DNA of 64,000 bases from JAFGOG01 sp034429215 (GCA_034429215.1 DAOUGI010000094.1:7524-71523); one strand, 5' to 3'. Numbered from the stretch's first letter, positions 35,014 through 43,673 are shown. The notes: generated by a model not told the origin, from the sequence alone. Numbers and translations: made by a program.

Positions 35014-37188
35014 TCAGGTGCGCACGAAAAACATGACCAGCAGCAGCAGGACCGTCACGACTGCCACCAACAGGTAGTTTTGTATCTGGCCGGTCTGGGT
35101 AGCGCGCATGAACTCGCCAAACGCGGCGGTGACCCGGCCTACGCCGTTGACCGCGCCGTCCACGATCGGGTTGTCCACGAACTTTTTCAACGCCTCCGAC
35201 AGCCACCGGATTAAGCGGCCCACTCCGTCGACAATCGGGTCGATGACGAACCGGTCGTCAAAGGCATAGGCAGCGCTGGCCAGGCCGATGACCGGGCGGA
35301 CGATCCCCTTCTGGTAAATCTGGTCGATGTAGTACCGGTTCTTGAGCAGGGTGTAGACCGGCCCCAACGGCTTTTCCAACGGATCCGCCGCTTCGGTCAG
35401 TGGCTTGCGGCCGTATAGCAGCCAGCCAAAGAGCCAGCCAAGGCCGGCCGCACATAGCGAGATGCCGGCGACAAGCGCGTTGAATTCGCCATGCGGGATA
35501 TGCTCGCCCAGGATGGTGCCATACTTGCCGAGCAAGTTGTAGAACTGGCTGGCCCACGGCATGCCCACCAGGCCCAGGAAGGTGGAGAAAACGGCCAGGA
35601 TGATGAGCGGCCAGGTCATGCTGGGCACGCTCTCTGGAGCGTGGCGAGCCGCCTCGGTGCGAGGCCGGCCGGCGAACGTCAGGAACACCAACCGTGCAGT
35701 GTAAAAAGCGGTCAGCAAAGCCGCCAAGGTGAGCATCACCCAGACAAAGATGGGCCAGAACTTGGCCACACCAAACTCCGCGCCATGCATGAACGCGTTC
35801 CAGGCGTCGGCCAGGATCTCGTCCTTGCTCCAGAAGCCGGCCCAGGGAAAGATGCCGGTCAAGGCCAGTGCGCCGGCGATAAAGGCCCAGCCGGTGGTGG
35901 GCATCCGCCGCAGCAGGCCGCCCATGTTCATCATGTCGTTGGCGTCGAATTCGCCCACGCCCTCTCCCTTGGGGGAGAGGGTAGGGTGAGGGGGAGAAGC
36001 CTCATGCTCAGCATGATGGCGCCCGTGTTCCACGCCGTGGATAACCGAGCCGGAGCCCAGGAAGAGGAGCGCCTTGAAAAAGGCGTGGGTGATCAGGTGG
36101 AACACCGCCGCCACATAGGCCCCGATCCCCAGCGCGGCAAACATAAAGCCTAGCTGGCTGATCGTGGAATAGGCCAGCACCCGTTTGATGTCGTTCTGGG
36201 CGATGGCCATCGTGCCGGAAAAGAGGGCGGTAAAGGCGCCGATAAAGGCCACCACCGCGAGCTGAGAGCCCCCTTCGACGGCCACAAACAGGGGGAAGGT
36301 GCGGACCACTAGGTAGACGCCGGCCGAGACCATGGTCGCGGCGTGGATGAGGGCGCTGACCGGGGTCGGGCCTTCCATAGCGTCGGGCAGCCAAACATGG
36401 AGCGGAAACTGGGCGCTCTTGCCCACCGCCCCACCAAAGATCAGCAGTGCGATCACCGTGGCCCACGGCACCTGGCCAAAGGCGTAGGTAGTGGCCAGCT
36501 TTTCCAGCATCTCGGAGCTGAAAATCTCCTTGAACGTCAGCGTGCCGGTCTGGGTGTAGAGCAGAAACATGCCCGCCAGCATGAGGGTGTCGCCAATGCG
36601 CGTGACCAGGAATGCCTTCAGCCCGGCCTGCTTGGGCGTGATCCGGTTGGGATCGGCGTATTTCTTTTCGAACCAGAAGCCGATGAGCAGATAGGAACAC
36701 AGGCCCATCAGCTCCCAGAAGATGAGCAGCGTCACCAGATTGTCGGATATAACCAACCCCAGCATGCCGCAGGCAAAGAGCGAAATGTAGGCAAAAAAGC
36801 GGGAGTAGCGCGAATCGACCGCCTCGGTGCCATAGTTCATATAGCCCTTGGAGTAGATAAAGATCATCAGACACACAAAAGGCACCATGAACAGCATCAC
36901 CCCGGTCAGGGTGTCCACCTGAAAGCCGACCTGAAGCTCGGTGGACCCGGCGGGGATGCTGAACAGCGGCACCGGATAGTTTTCGACCGGGGCGGTCAAG
37001 TATTTGGCATGATAACCGGCCAAAAAGCAGATGATCCAGCCCAGGATCCACGCCAGCCCAATACCGATCCAGGCCACCCAGGTGCTGAGCAGCCGGTTGC
37101 GGTTGGTCCACAGCACAATGATGGCAAAGGCCGCCAGGGGAAAGAGCGGAATCAGCCACGTTAGGTTGAAAAAGAAATTGGCAGTCAT
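35014..37188 (-). CDS. nuoL: NADH-quinone oxidoreductase subunit L, with an in-frame repeat insertion
   Basis: The 724-residue protein is NuoL: FWELMGLCSYLLIGFWFEKK, GKSAQFPLHVWLPDAMEGPT and the long C-terminal amphipathic helix (lateral arm) are present. Between SGSVIHGVEHG and MMNMGGLLRRMP, where most NuoL proteins have a short loop, about 16 extra residues read SPPHPTLSPKGEGVGE (near residues 396-411). They are encoded by an intergenic-type palindromic repeat (35960-35999). The frame is intact, so the protein is probably functional. Confidence 0.95.
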   Translation of the reverse strand: MTANFFFNLTWLIPLFPLAAFAIIVLWTNRNRLLSTWVAWIGIGLAWILGWIICFLAGYHAKYLTAPVENYPVPLFSIPAGSTELQVGFQVDTLTGVMLFMVPFVCLMIFIYSKGYMNYGTEAVDSRYSRFFAYISLFACGMLGLVISDNLVTLLIFWELMGLCSYLLIGFWFEKKYADPNRITPKQAGLKAFLVTRIGDTLMLAGMFLLYTQTGTLTFKEIFSSEMLEKLATTYAFGQVPWATVIALLIFGGAVGKSAQFPLHVWLPDAMEGPTPVSALIHAATMVSAGVYLVVRTFPLFVAVEGGSQLAVVAFIGAFTALFSGTMAIAQNDIKRVLAYSTISQLGFMFAALGIGAYVAAVFHLITHAFFKALLFLGSGSVIHGVEHGRHHAEHEASPPHPTLSPKGEGVGEFDANDMMNMGGLLRRMPTTGWAFIAGALALTGIFPWAGFWSKDEILADAWNAFMHGAEFGVAKFWPIFVWVMLTLAALLTAFYTARLVFLTFAGRPRTEAARHAPESVPSMTWPLIILAVFSTFLGLVGMPWASQFYNLLGKYGTILGEHIPHGEFNALVAGISLCAAGLGWLFGWLLYGRKPLTEAADPLEKPLGPVYTLLKNRYYIDQIYQKGIVRPVIGLASAAYAFDDRFVIDPIVDGVGRLIRWLSEALKKFVDNPIVDGAVNGVGRVTAAFGEFMRATQTGQIQNYLLVAVVTVLLLLVMFFVRT
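35960..35999. repeat. Palindromic repeat inserted in frame in nuoL
   Basis: CCCTCTCCC (35960-35968) and GGGAGAGGG (35973-35981) form a tight hairpin, followed by TAGGGTGAGGGGGAGAAG. On the coding strand it reads PHPTLSPKGEG, the translation of a repeat seen in many unrelated bacterial genomes, usually between genes. Confidence 0.75.
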
Positions 37189-37203
37189 CGATCCCTCATT
37201 CCT

Positions 37204-37521
37204 CTACAGCTTTAATTCGTCCGCTTCGGTGACGTCGACAGTATGGCGGTTGCGGTAGATGGCGATGATCAGCGCCAGGCCGACGGCAGCTTCGGCAGCG
37301 GCCACGGTGATAACCATAATCGCAAACACCTGGCCGGCCATGGTGGCCTGCCCCGCCTCGACGTATCGCCAGAAGGCGATCAGGTTGACGTTCACGGCGT
37401 TGAGCATCAGCTCCACACCCATCAAGATGCCGATGGCGTTGCGCCGGGAGAGCACACCGTACAGGCCGATGCAGAACAGCGCGGCAGCGACAACCAGATA
37501 CCAGGACAATGGGACTTGCAT
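37204..37521 (-). CDS. nuoK: NADH-quinone oxidoreductase subunit K
   Basis: 105 residues, three membrane helices, with the conserved GVLSRRNAIGILMGVELMLN segment (Glu in the second helix) and AAEAAVGLALI (Glu in the third). These are the family's key proton-path glutamates. Placed 13 bases after nuoJ. Confidence 0.95.
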   Translation of the reverse strand: MQVPLSWYLVVAAALFCIGLYGVLSRRNAIGILMGVELMLNAVNVNLIAFWRYVEAGQATMAGQVFAIMVITVAAAEAAVGLALIIAIYRNRHTVDVTEADELKL

Positions 37522-37534
37522 AGGCGTTCCCTCC

Positions 37535-38032
37535 TTACTTTTCGCGGGCGATGATCACGGCGCCGACCAGTGCCACCAGCAGCAGCACCGAGGCGACCTC
37601 AAAGGGCAGGACAAAGCCATTCGGGTTCACCAGGGACTCGCCCAGGCGCTGGATGCTGTTGGCAGGCGCCGCCGCCTCGACGACCGGCCAGTTGACCTGC
37701 ACCAGGACGTAGACCAGGGCGCCAAACAGGAGTATCGCCACCAACACCCCCAGGGCCCACTGCTCGTTCAGGACCTTGCCTTCGGTGGTCATCGCCTGTC
37801 GGGAGAGCATGATGGCAAAGATGATCAGAATGGCGATGGCTCCCACGTAGATCAGCAGTTGGATCATCGCCAGCAGCCCAACCTCGAGCAAGATGTACAA
37901 CCCTGCCACGCCCACAAACGAGAGCACCAGGAAGAGAGCGCTGCGGAACAGGCGGCGGTTCAGGACGACCCCCAGGGCGCCGATCAGGGTGATCGCGCTC
38001 AGGATGATAAAGACGACTTGCTGCGTGCTCAT
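37535..38032 (-). CDS. nuoJ: NADH-quinone oxidoreductase subunit J
   Basis: 165 residues with five membrane helices and the characteristic LLEVGLLAMIQLLIYVGAIA segment. It is part of the membrane arm next to the quinone-binding module. It starts seven bases after the nuoH stop and precedes nuoK as in most nuo operons. Confidence 0.93.
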   Translation of the reverse strand: MSTQQVVFIILSAITLIGALGVVLNRRLFRSALFLVLSFVGVAGLYILLEVGLLAMIQLLIYVGAIAILIIFAIMLSRQAMTTEGKVLNEQWALGVLVAILLFGALVYVLVQVNWPVVEAAAPANSIQRLGESLVNPNGFVLPFEVASVLLLVALVGAVIIAREK

Positions 38033-38039
38033 AGGCTCT

Positions 38040-39239
38040 TTACCTTTCTGCCGCAGTGGTGAGGGTTTCGGCGGACCCTTGCCGGCGCTCTACCAGGCTC
38101 ATGATGAGAAAAGCCACAGCCACCGTGACGACGTTACCGAGCAGCAAGAAGCCGGCCTGCGCCCAGGGGTTAGCCGACAGCTTGACCACCAGCGCGGTCA
38201 GCATCAGATTGACCAGGGTGAGGGGGACCAGGAATTTCCAGGCCAAGCCGACGATCTGGTCGAGGCGGATGCGGGGAAAGGTACCCCGAGTCCACAACAT
38301 AACGAAAAAGACCAGGATCGCTTTGCCCAACACAATGAACGGCGCCAGCACCGGGGCTACCCTTTCCAGGCCAAAGAGTTTGTAGCCGCCCAGGAATAGA
38401 GCCGAAAACAGGATCGAGACGGACAAGATGTTGACATATTCGGCAATGTAGAACATGGCAAACTTCATGCCGCCATACTCTACCTGGTACCCGGCGACCA
38501 GCTCCGACTCGGCTTCCAACAGGTCAAAGGGGGAACGGTTCAGCTCGGCCATGGCGCTGGCCAGGAAAGTTAGGGCGGCGATCGGCATGATGATCAGGTA
38601 CGGAATCGACTGGACCTCGACGATCCGCTGCGTGGACATGGTGCCGGTCAGCACTACGACCGCCAGGAGCGACAGGATCATCGGCACTTCATAAGCAATC
38701 AACTGGTTGACCACGCGAAAGGCGCCCATTAGGGCAAACTTGTTGTTCGAGCCCCACCCGGCCATCAATACGGCGATTGTCGAGATCGAGCCGAGGGCCA
38801 CAAAGTAGAGGACACCCACATTCAAGTTGACCGCGCTCAATCGCACTTCAGCATCAGCCGCCTGAGGGCCGAACGGCAGCACGGCATAGATCATGAGCGC
38901 AGGCATGACCATCAGGATCGGCGCGGCGGTATAGATCAGGCGGTCGGCGCGATGGGGAAGGATCATCTCCTTGGTCAGCATCTTGATGGCGTCGGCAAAC
39001 GCCTGGCTCAGGCCATAGGGCCAGGCTCGGTTTGGACCGGGGCGATCCTGCATGCGGGCGATCACCTTGCGCTCCATCGGCGTGAGGACAATGACCGCCA
39101 TCACCCCCAAGATGACCAGGAACACGATGACGATCAGGTCAATGATCAACTGGGCAGCCCACCCTGGCAGACCCCAACCGCCAAACACCCGGTACAGGTC
39201 TGTGGCCAAGTTCACCCACAAATTCAGCACATAATCCAT
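38040..39239 (-). CDS. nuoH: NADH-quinone oxidoreductase subunit H
   Basis: The 399-residue protein contains the NuoH hallmarks: ERKVIARMQDRPGPNRAWPYG near residue 55 (quoted in part as ERKVIARMQDRPGPNR) and the acidic quinone-side loop AELNRSPFDLLEAESELVAG. It contributes to the quinone chamber that joins the membrane and peripheral arms. In most operons nuoI follows; here nuoJ does, and nuoI is absent. Confidence 0.96.
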   Translation of the reverse strand: MDYVLNLWVNLATDLYRVFGGWGLPGWAAQLIIDLIVIVFLVILGVMAVIVLTPMERKVIARMQDRPGPNRAWPYGLSQAFADAIKMLTKEMILPHRADRLIYTAAPILMVMPALMIYAVLPFGPQAADAEVRLSAVNLNVGVLYFVALGSISTIAVLMAGWGSNNKFALMGAFRVVNQLIAYEVPMILSLLAVVVLTGTMSTQRIVEVQSIPYLIIMPIAALTFLASAMAELNRSPFDLLEAESELVAGYQVEYGGMKFAMFYIAEYVNILSVSILFSALFLGGYKLFGLERVAPVLAPFIVLGKAILVFFVMLWTRGTFPRIRLDQIVGLAWKFLVPLTLVNLMLTALVVKLSANPWAQAGFLLLGNVVTVAVAFLIMSLVERRQGSAETLTTAAER

Positions 39240-39290
39240 ACGCTTCTCCTCTCGCCGCCCTTTCTCGTTATGGCTTCTGCAACCGTGCCG

Positions 39291-39653
39291 CTACATCCAG
39301 CGCAGCGCGCCTTTGCGCCAGGCGTAAACCAGGCCCACAGTCAAGATGGCCAGGAACAGGAACGCTTCACCCAGGGCCCACAGGCCAATACCCTTGCTGC
39401 CATAGGCGACCGCCCAGGGAAAAAGAAAAACGGCCTCGACGTCGAAAACAACAAAGACCAACGCATAGATATAGTATTGGGCGCGGAATTGAACCCAGGT
39501 ATCGCCGATCGTTTCAATGCCGCATTCGTAGGTGCTGGTTTTGACAGGGTTCGGCTTTCTAGGGCTGAGCAGCCAGGCCAGTCCCAGCACCGCGAGGCCA
39601 AACACAATGGCCACAACGAGAAAAACCCCGACGAAACTATAATCCGATAGCAC
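39291..39653 (-). CDS. nuoA: NADH-quinone oxidoreductase subunit A
   Basis: 120 residues, three membrane helices, with the diagnostic KTSTYECGIETIGD loop (the conserved ECG) and FDVEAVFLFPWA. GTG start behind GGAGGAGG. It opens the nuoA-H-J-K-L-M-N operon. nuoB, C and D, which normally come next, are missing. Confidence 0.95.
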   Translation of the reverse strand: MLSDYSFVGVFLVVAIVFGLAVLGLAWLLSPRKPNPVKTSTYECGIETIGDTWVQFRAQYYIYALVFVVFDVEAVFLFPWAVAYGSKGIGLWALGEAFLFLAILTVGLVYAWRKGALRWM

Positions 39654-39689
39654 GTGCTACCTCCTCCATAAGGGGTTCAAGCGGTCGAT

Positions 39690-39718
39690 ATTATGCCACA
39701 AGTCGGTATAAAAGGCAA
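39690..39718 (-). promoter_or_regulatory. Promoter of the nuo operon
   Basis: TTGCCT (39713-39718), 17-base spacer, CATAAT (39690-39695) with TGG before the -10 on the minus strand. Confidence 0.68.
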
Positions 39719-39772
39719 GTCATGAAACATTGGATTTACAGAATTTATGGATTTCCCCCGTAGCGTGAGCCA

Positions 39773-39781
39773 TGATATAAT
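39773..39781 (+). promoter_or_regulatory. Extended -10 promoter, probable leaderless start
   Basis: TGA plus TATAAT (39776-39781), ending only seven bases before the ATG at 39789. The transcript would start at or next to the start codon. Confidence 0.55.
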
Positions 39782-39788
39782 CCAGGTT

Positions 39789-40895
39789 ATGACACCTGTG
39801 GTGCAGACCTTTGATCGAGCAGAAGACGAAAGGGCCTGGGATGAGCGAATCGCCGCCGCGCCGGGCGGTCACCTGCTGCAAAGCTGGGCGTGGGGTGAGC
39901 TGAAGGGCCGTTTTGGCTGGCGCGCCGAGCGGATCGGTCTGGACTCGGCCAGTGCTCAGGTTCTCTACCGGCCCCTGCCGGGCGGCGTGGGCGCCATCGC
40001 CTACGTGCCCAAAGGGCCGCTGCTGGACTGGGGCGACGGCCAGGCCTTGCGCGACTTGACGGCAGTGCTCCGCCCTCTGGCCCGGCGGCAGCGGGCCGTC
40101 TGCCTCAAGATCGAGCCGGACCTGGAGGACAATCCGGGACAGGCTGAGCGCTTGCGGGCTGCCGGTTTTCGTCCCAGCCCGCAGCCGATCCAGCCCCGGC
40201 GGACGATCATGGTGGACCTGGACGCCGAGCCAGAGGCAATCCTGGCCCGGATGAAACAAAAGACCCGCTACAACATCCGCCTGGCCGGGCGCAAGGGGGT
40301 GGCCGTCCGGCCTGGCGACGAAGAGGATCTGCCGGCCTTTTACCGGCTGATGGAGGCCACCGCTCGGCGGGACGGGTTTGCCGTCCACAGCCAGGCCTAC
40401 TACGAGACTGCCCACCGCCTGTTCGTGCCGGCCGGCCGGGGATGCCTGTTGCTGGCCGAGTATGAGGGCCGGCTGCTGGCCGGCCTGGTGGTCATGACCC
40501 TGGGCGATACGGCCTGCTACCTGTACGGAGCTTCCGCAGATGAAGGGCGCGATCTGATGCCCACTTATCTGTTGCAGTGGGAAGCGATAATGTGGGCAAA
40601 GGGACGCGGCTGCCGCGCCTATGACCTGTGGGGGGTGCCCGACGAGGACGAGTCGACGCTGGAAGCCGGGTTTGCACAGCGCGGCGACGGGCTGTGGGGG
40701 GTGTACCGCTTCAAACGCGGATTCGGCGGGCGCTTGGTGCGAACAGTCGGTGCATGGGATCTGGTCTATGCGCCGCTACGCTATTGGCTGTACAGCACCG
40801 CGCTCCGATTACAGGTCCGCCTTGTGTCACATCGGGGCGCGGATGGCAGCAGCCTTGGCAGGGTACCCCCGCCCACAGGAGAGGTAGGCGGCTGA
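39789..40895 (+). CDS. FemAB-family aminoacyltransferase (peptidoglycan bridge formation), copy 1
   Basis: The 368-residue protein has the two-GNAT-domain FemX/FemAB layout: an N-terminal HLLQSWAWGELKGRFGW segment, MKQKTRYNIRLAGRKGV in the middle and YLYGAS..., LLQWEAIMWAKGRG and YDLWGVPDED in the second half. Such enzymes add amino acids from aminoacyl-tRNA to lipid II side chains. The ATG at 39789 was chosen because it starts right at the predicted transcription start and no ribosome site supports the upstream codon. It overlaps copy 2 by one base (TGATG). Confidence 0.88.
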   Translation: MTPVVQTFDRAEDERAWDERIAAAPGGHLLQSWAWGELKGRFGWRAERIGLDSASAQVLYRPLPGGVGAIAYVPKGPLLDWGDGQALRDLTAVLRPLARRQRAVCLKIEPDLEDNPGQAERLRAAGFRPSPQPIQPRRTIMVDLDAEPEAILARMKQKTRYNIRLAGRKGVAVRPGDEEDLPAFYRLMEATARRDGFAVHSQAYYETAHRLFVPAGRGCLLLAEYEGRLLAGLVVMTLGDTACYLYGASADEGRDLMPTYLLQWEAIMWAKGRGCRAYDLWGVPDEDESTLEAGFAQRGDGLWGVYRFKRGFGGRLVRTVGAWDLVYAPLRYWLYSTALRLQVRLVSHRGADGSSLGRVPPPTGEVGG

Positions 40896-41980
40896 TGCGC
40901 ATGGTCCAGGTCCAGGTGACCGATCCCGGCGGCTGGGATCGGGCCCTGCTGGCGCTGCCCAACCCCCACATTCTACAAACATGGGCATGGGGCGAGTTCA
41001 AGTCACGGCACGGCTGGAGCGCGGCCCGCTTCCTCTTTGAAGAAGGCGGCCGCACAGTCGCTGCCGCCTCGGTCTTGCAGCGCCGGCTGCCTCACTTACC
41101 GGTGTCGATCCTGTACGTGCCCAAGGGGCCGGCCCTGGACTGGACCAACGCAGATCTGGCCCGGCGCGTTTTGGCCGAGCTCGAGCGCATGGCCCGCCGC
41201 CGGCAGGCGTTGTTCGTCAAGATCGACCCCGACATCTACTATGCCGGCACCAAACTGCCTTCTTCCTCGCGCTTGGCCTACGGCCTGGAAGCGGCTAGGC
41301 TGTTGACGGCGCGGGGTTGGCGCTTTTCCGACGAGCAGATCCAGTTCCGCAACACGCTGCTCCTCGACCTCACCCGCTCTGAAGAGGACCTGCTGGCGGC
41401 GATGAAGCAAAAGACGCGTTACAATGTCCGGTTGGCAGAACGGCGTGGGGTGAGCGTCCGGCCGGGCAGCAGCGCCGACCTAGACCTGTTCTACCGCTTG
41501 TACGCCGAGACGGCCCAGCGCGACGGCTTTATCATCCGCCCTCCCGGTTATTACCGCGACGCCTGGGAGCGGTTCCTGGGTGAGGGGTTAGCCCACCTGC
41601 TGCTGGCCCACGCCGACGGCGATGTCGTGGCCGGGCTGATCCTGTTCGCCTTTGGGGAGACGGCGTGGTACATGTATGGCGCGTCGGCGGATCAACACCG
41701 CGAGTTAATGCCCAACTATCTGCTTCAGTGGGAGGCGATCCGGTTGGCGCGGTCGCTGGGCTGCACGCTGTACGACCTGTGGGGGGCGCCGGAGCGGCTG
41801 GACGAGTCAGACCCGATGTGGGGAGTGGTGCGATTCAAGCTGGGACTGGGCGGGGAGATAGCCCGCGGCCTGGGCGCGTGGGACTATCCGGCCAACCGGC
41901 TGGGCTACCGGCTGTACACGGCCGCCATGCCCCGTTACCTGGGCTGGCAGCGCGAACGGCACGAACAGCCGGAAATTTGA
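40895..41980 (+). CDS. FemAB-family aminoacyltransferase (peptidoglycan bridge formation), copy 2
   Basis: A 361-residue paralogue of the preceding gene with the same landmarks: ILQTWAWGEFKSRHGW, MKQKTRYNVRLAERRGV, MYGASADQHRELMPNYLLQW and YDLWGAPERLDE. The tandem pair may add successive residues of a peptidoglycan cross-bridge. The start ATG shares its A with the stop of copy 1. The -35 box of the tRNA-Glu promoter overlaps its stop codon. Confidence 0.88.
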   Translation: MRMVQVQVTDPGGWDRALLALPNPHILQTWAWGEFKSRHGWSAARFLFEEGGRTVAAASVLQRRLPHLPVSILYVPKGPALDWTNADLARRVLAELERMARRRQALFVKIDPDIYYAGTKLPSSSRLAYGLEAARLLTARGWRFSDEQIQFRNTLLLDLTRSEEDLLAAMKQKTRYNVRLAERRGVSVRPGSSADLDLFYRLYAETAQRDGFIIRPPGYYRDAWERFLGEGLAHLLLAHADGDVVAGLILFAFGETAWYMYGASADQHRELMPNYLLQWEAIRLARSLGCTLYDLWGAPERLDESDPMWGVVRFKLGLGGEIARGLGAWDYPANRLGYRLYTAAMPRYLGWQRERHEQPEI

Positions 41981-42005
41981 CATTTCCCTCCCCTGTTGGT
42001 ACAAT
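41977..42005 (+). promoter_or_regulatory. Promoter of tRNA-Glu
   Basis: TTGACA (41977-41982), 17-base spacer, TACAAT (42000-42005) with TGG before the -10. Confidence 0.8.
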
Positions 42006-42025
42006 AGCGCCGTTCTTTTGGGCAA

Positions 42026-42097
42026 GGCGGATTCGTCTAGAGGTTAGGATATCGCCCTCTCAAGGCGGAGACACGGGTTCGAATCCCGTATCCGCTA
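42026..42097 (+). tRNA. tRNA-Glu (CUC)
   Basis: A full cloverleaf can be drawn: acceptor GGCGGAT/ATCCGCT, D arm with GTCTAGAGGTTAGGAT, anticodon stem around loop CTCTCAA (anticodon CTC), T arm ACGGG-TTCGAAT-CCCGT and discriminator A. The first pair is G1-U72, a wobble. CCA is not encoded. It has its own promoter and terminator, so it is monocistronic. Confidence 0.95.
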
Positions 42098-42110
42098 CCT
42101 CCAGGAACAT

Positions 42111-42152
42111 GAAACCCGGTTTCTTATAGGAAACCGGGTTTCTCTGTTTTTT
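42111..42152 (+). terminator. Terminator of tRNA-Glu (GAAACCCGGTTTC hairpin)
   Basis: 13-bp stem (42111-42123 with 42130-42142), 6-base loop, followed by six T (42147-42152). Each arm is itself nearly palindromic. The T-run touches the stop codon of the convergent DUF4349 gene. Confidence 0.85.
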
Positions 42153-43161
42153 AGGAAGCGGCGTCGGGCGGTGGGGTGGGCGATTTGGGCCGGTTGCGGC
42201 GGCGCTGCCAGCGAATGACGAGCCAAATTACCACTGCGATGGGGATGAGGAACGGCCCCAGCACGATCGCCACCCAGATCACCACCTCCACCAGGCCCTT
42301 GAGGATAGAGGTCAGCACATTTGTGGCCCCCTTGACCGTCTCCCCTGGTCGCCAGGCAGCCGGGGTAGGCGTTGGGGTGGGGGTAGGTGTGGGCGTCTGG
42401 GTTGGCGTTGGCGTAGGCGTCGGGGTAGGTAGCTGGGGGACGAGCTGGACAGAAATTGTCGAATAGGCCGCGCGATCCTTGAAATAGTTCATTTCCCCCT
42501 GGATCTCTTCGATCTGGCCCTCGATCTCGCTGAGCTGGGCGTTGACTTCCAGGGCTTCTTTGACGTCCTTGGCCTTGTCCAGGAACTCGCGGATGCGCGC
42601 CTGGGTAGCCCGCAGGTTGGTTAGCTGTGACTGAAGATCGACATACTGGTCGGTCACGTCCTCACCGGAGGCGATCTCGTTGGTCACCTGCACGGCCAAC
42701 CCTCGCAGCCGGCGCAGGACGTTTTCGAACTCCAGGACCGGCACGCCCAGGCGGACGGTCGCATACTTGAACTCTTGCTCAAACCAGGTGCGGCTGCTGA
42801 CGATATAGCCCCCATAGTCAGAGACTATGGCCGTGACACCGTCCAGGGCAACGTCGGTATCGGCAACTAACAGATCGAGCTCGGCGTCCTTGATGATCAT
42901 CCGCCCCGCCTGGGCCTGGCGGGGGAGCGTCGCGCCGGGTGCAGCGGCTACCGCTTCACCCTCGGCGGGCGCCATGGTTGGTGGAGCCGCTGTGACCACG
43001 AGCTCTCGTACGATCTCCTGCACGACAACGGTCTGTTTCACAGCCACGGGCGCGGAGGTCGCGGCGGCCTTGATGCTGGGAGCCGGTGCGCCGCCGCAAG
43101 CCACAAGCATAACGACGGCAGCCAGGGCGAGCATGTCGATGAGTAGACACTTCTTGCACAT
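42151..43161 (-). CDS. DUF4349 lipoprotein
   Basis: 336 residues: a lipoprotein signal ending in MLVACGG, a Thr/Pro-rich region, a DUF4349 domain with DYGGYIVSSRTWF, LGVPVLEFENVLRRL and a coiled coil (LTNLRATQARIREFLDKAKD), a long threonine-proline repeat (PTPTPTPTQTPTPTP), and a C-terminal membrane helix with a basic tail. DUF4349 proteins are membrane-associated with a predicted coiled-coil stalk; function is not established. Having both a lipid anchor and a C-terminal helix implies a loop outside the membrane. Confidence 0.85.
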   Translation of the reverse strand: MCKKCLLIDMLALAAVVMLVACGGAPAPSIKAAATSAPVAVKQTVVVQEIVRELVVTAAPPTMAPAEGEAVAAAPGATLPRQAQAGRMIIKDAELDLLVADTDVALDGVTAIVSDYGGYIVSSRTWFEQEFKYATVRLGVPVLEFENVLRRLRGLAVQVTNEIASGEDVTDQYVDLQSQLTNLRATQARIREFLDKAKDVKEALEVNAQLSEIEGQIEEIQGEMNYFKDRAAYSTISVQLVPQLPTPTPTPTPTQTPTPTPTPTPTPAAWRPGETVKGATNVLTSILKGLVEVVIWVAIVLGPFLIPIAVVIWLVIRWQRRRNRPKSPTPPPDAAS

Positions 43162-43197
43162 CTTCTCCTCCTTTACACCTTGCCTTCCAAGCCGATA

Positions 43198-43220
43198 GGC
43201 CGCACTGGGCCGGTGCGGCC
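43198..43220 (-). other. Hairpin in the leader of the DUF4349 gene
   Basis: 8-bp stem (43198-43205 with 43213-43220), 7-base loop, 36 bases upstream of the ATG. No clear promoter was found in the 220 bases between this gene and the DUF503 gene. Confidence 0.4.
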
Positions 43221-43382
43221 CACTGTGGGGTGCGGGGCCCCGCCCTATACTGGATCGCAGCTCCTCCTCATTTCCAGGGTATACTTTTCAGACGTACTCA
43301 GAACCGGTTCTGTTCCCGTAAGTGCCGCTGGGCCAGACCGGCGAGCTTTCGCAATTGGACTCGAGTCGGGGTGTTTGAAGGC

Positions 43383-43673
43383 CTAGAAGAGGTCTATCTG
43401 ATAGTCCAGCAGCTCTATATCAAAACGGTTCGATTCGATCCACTGCACCACCCGTTCCAACTGGCCGTGGGCATATTCGGCGCTGGCCGAAACGCAGGCA
43501 ACCGCCAACACTGCCCGCTGCCAGGCGTTCTGGGCGTCTACCTCGGCGATCGAGACGTTGAACTCGTGCCTGACCCGGTTGATGATCGGTCTGATGGCGC
43601 TGCGCTTGCCCTTGAGCGATGCGTTTTCTGGGAGGCGCAGCTCGATGACACAAACGCCGACGTGTGTGGCCAT
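43383..43673 (-). CDS. DUF503 (YlxP-like) family protein
   Basis: 96 residues, matching the DUF503/YlxP family from end to end: HVGVCVIELRLPENASLKGKR (quoted in part), IRPIINRVRHEFNVSIAEVD and AVACVSASAEYAHGQLERV. The family is a small ferredoxin-like fold often linked to ribosome maturation genes such as rbfA; none of these are near here. Own promoter with a perfect TATAAT. Confidence 0.9.
   Translation of the reverse strand: MATHVGVCVIELRLPENASLKGKRSAIRPIINRVRHEFNVSIAEVDAQNAWQRAVLAVACVSASAEYAHGQLERVVQWIESNRFDIELLDYQIDLF

Noticed and set aside
42360..42440. A short tandem repeat (GTTGGGGTGGGGGTAGGTGT type) read as a possible CRISPR or minisatellite
   Set aside because: It is the coding sequence of the Thr-Pro linker in the DUF4349 protein. 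There are no spacers.
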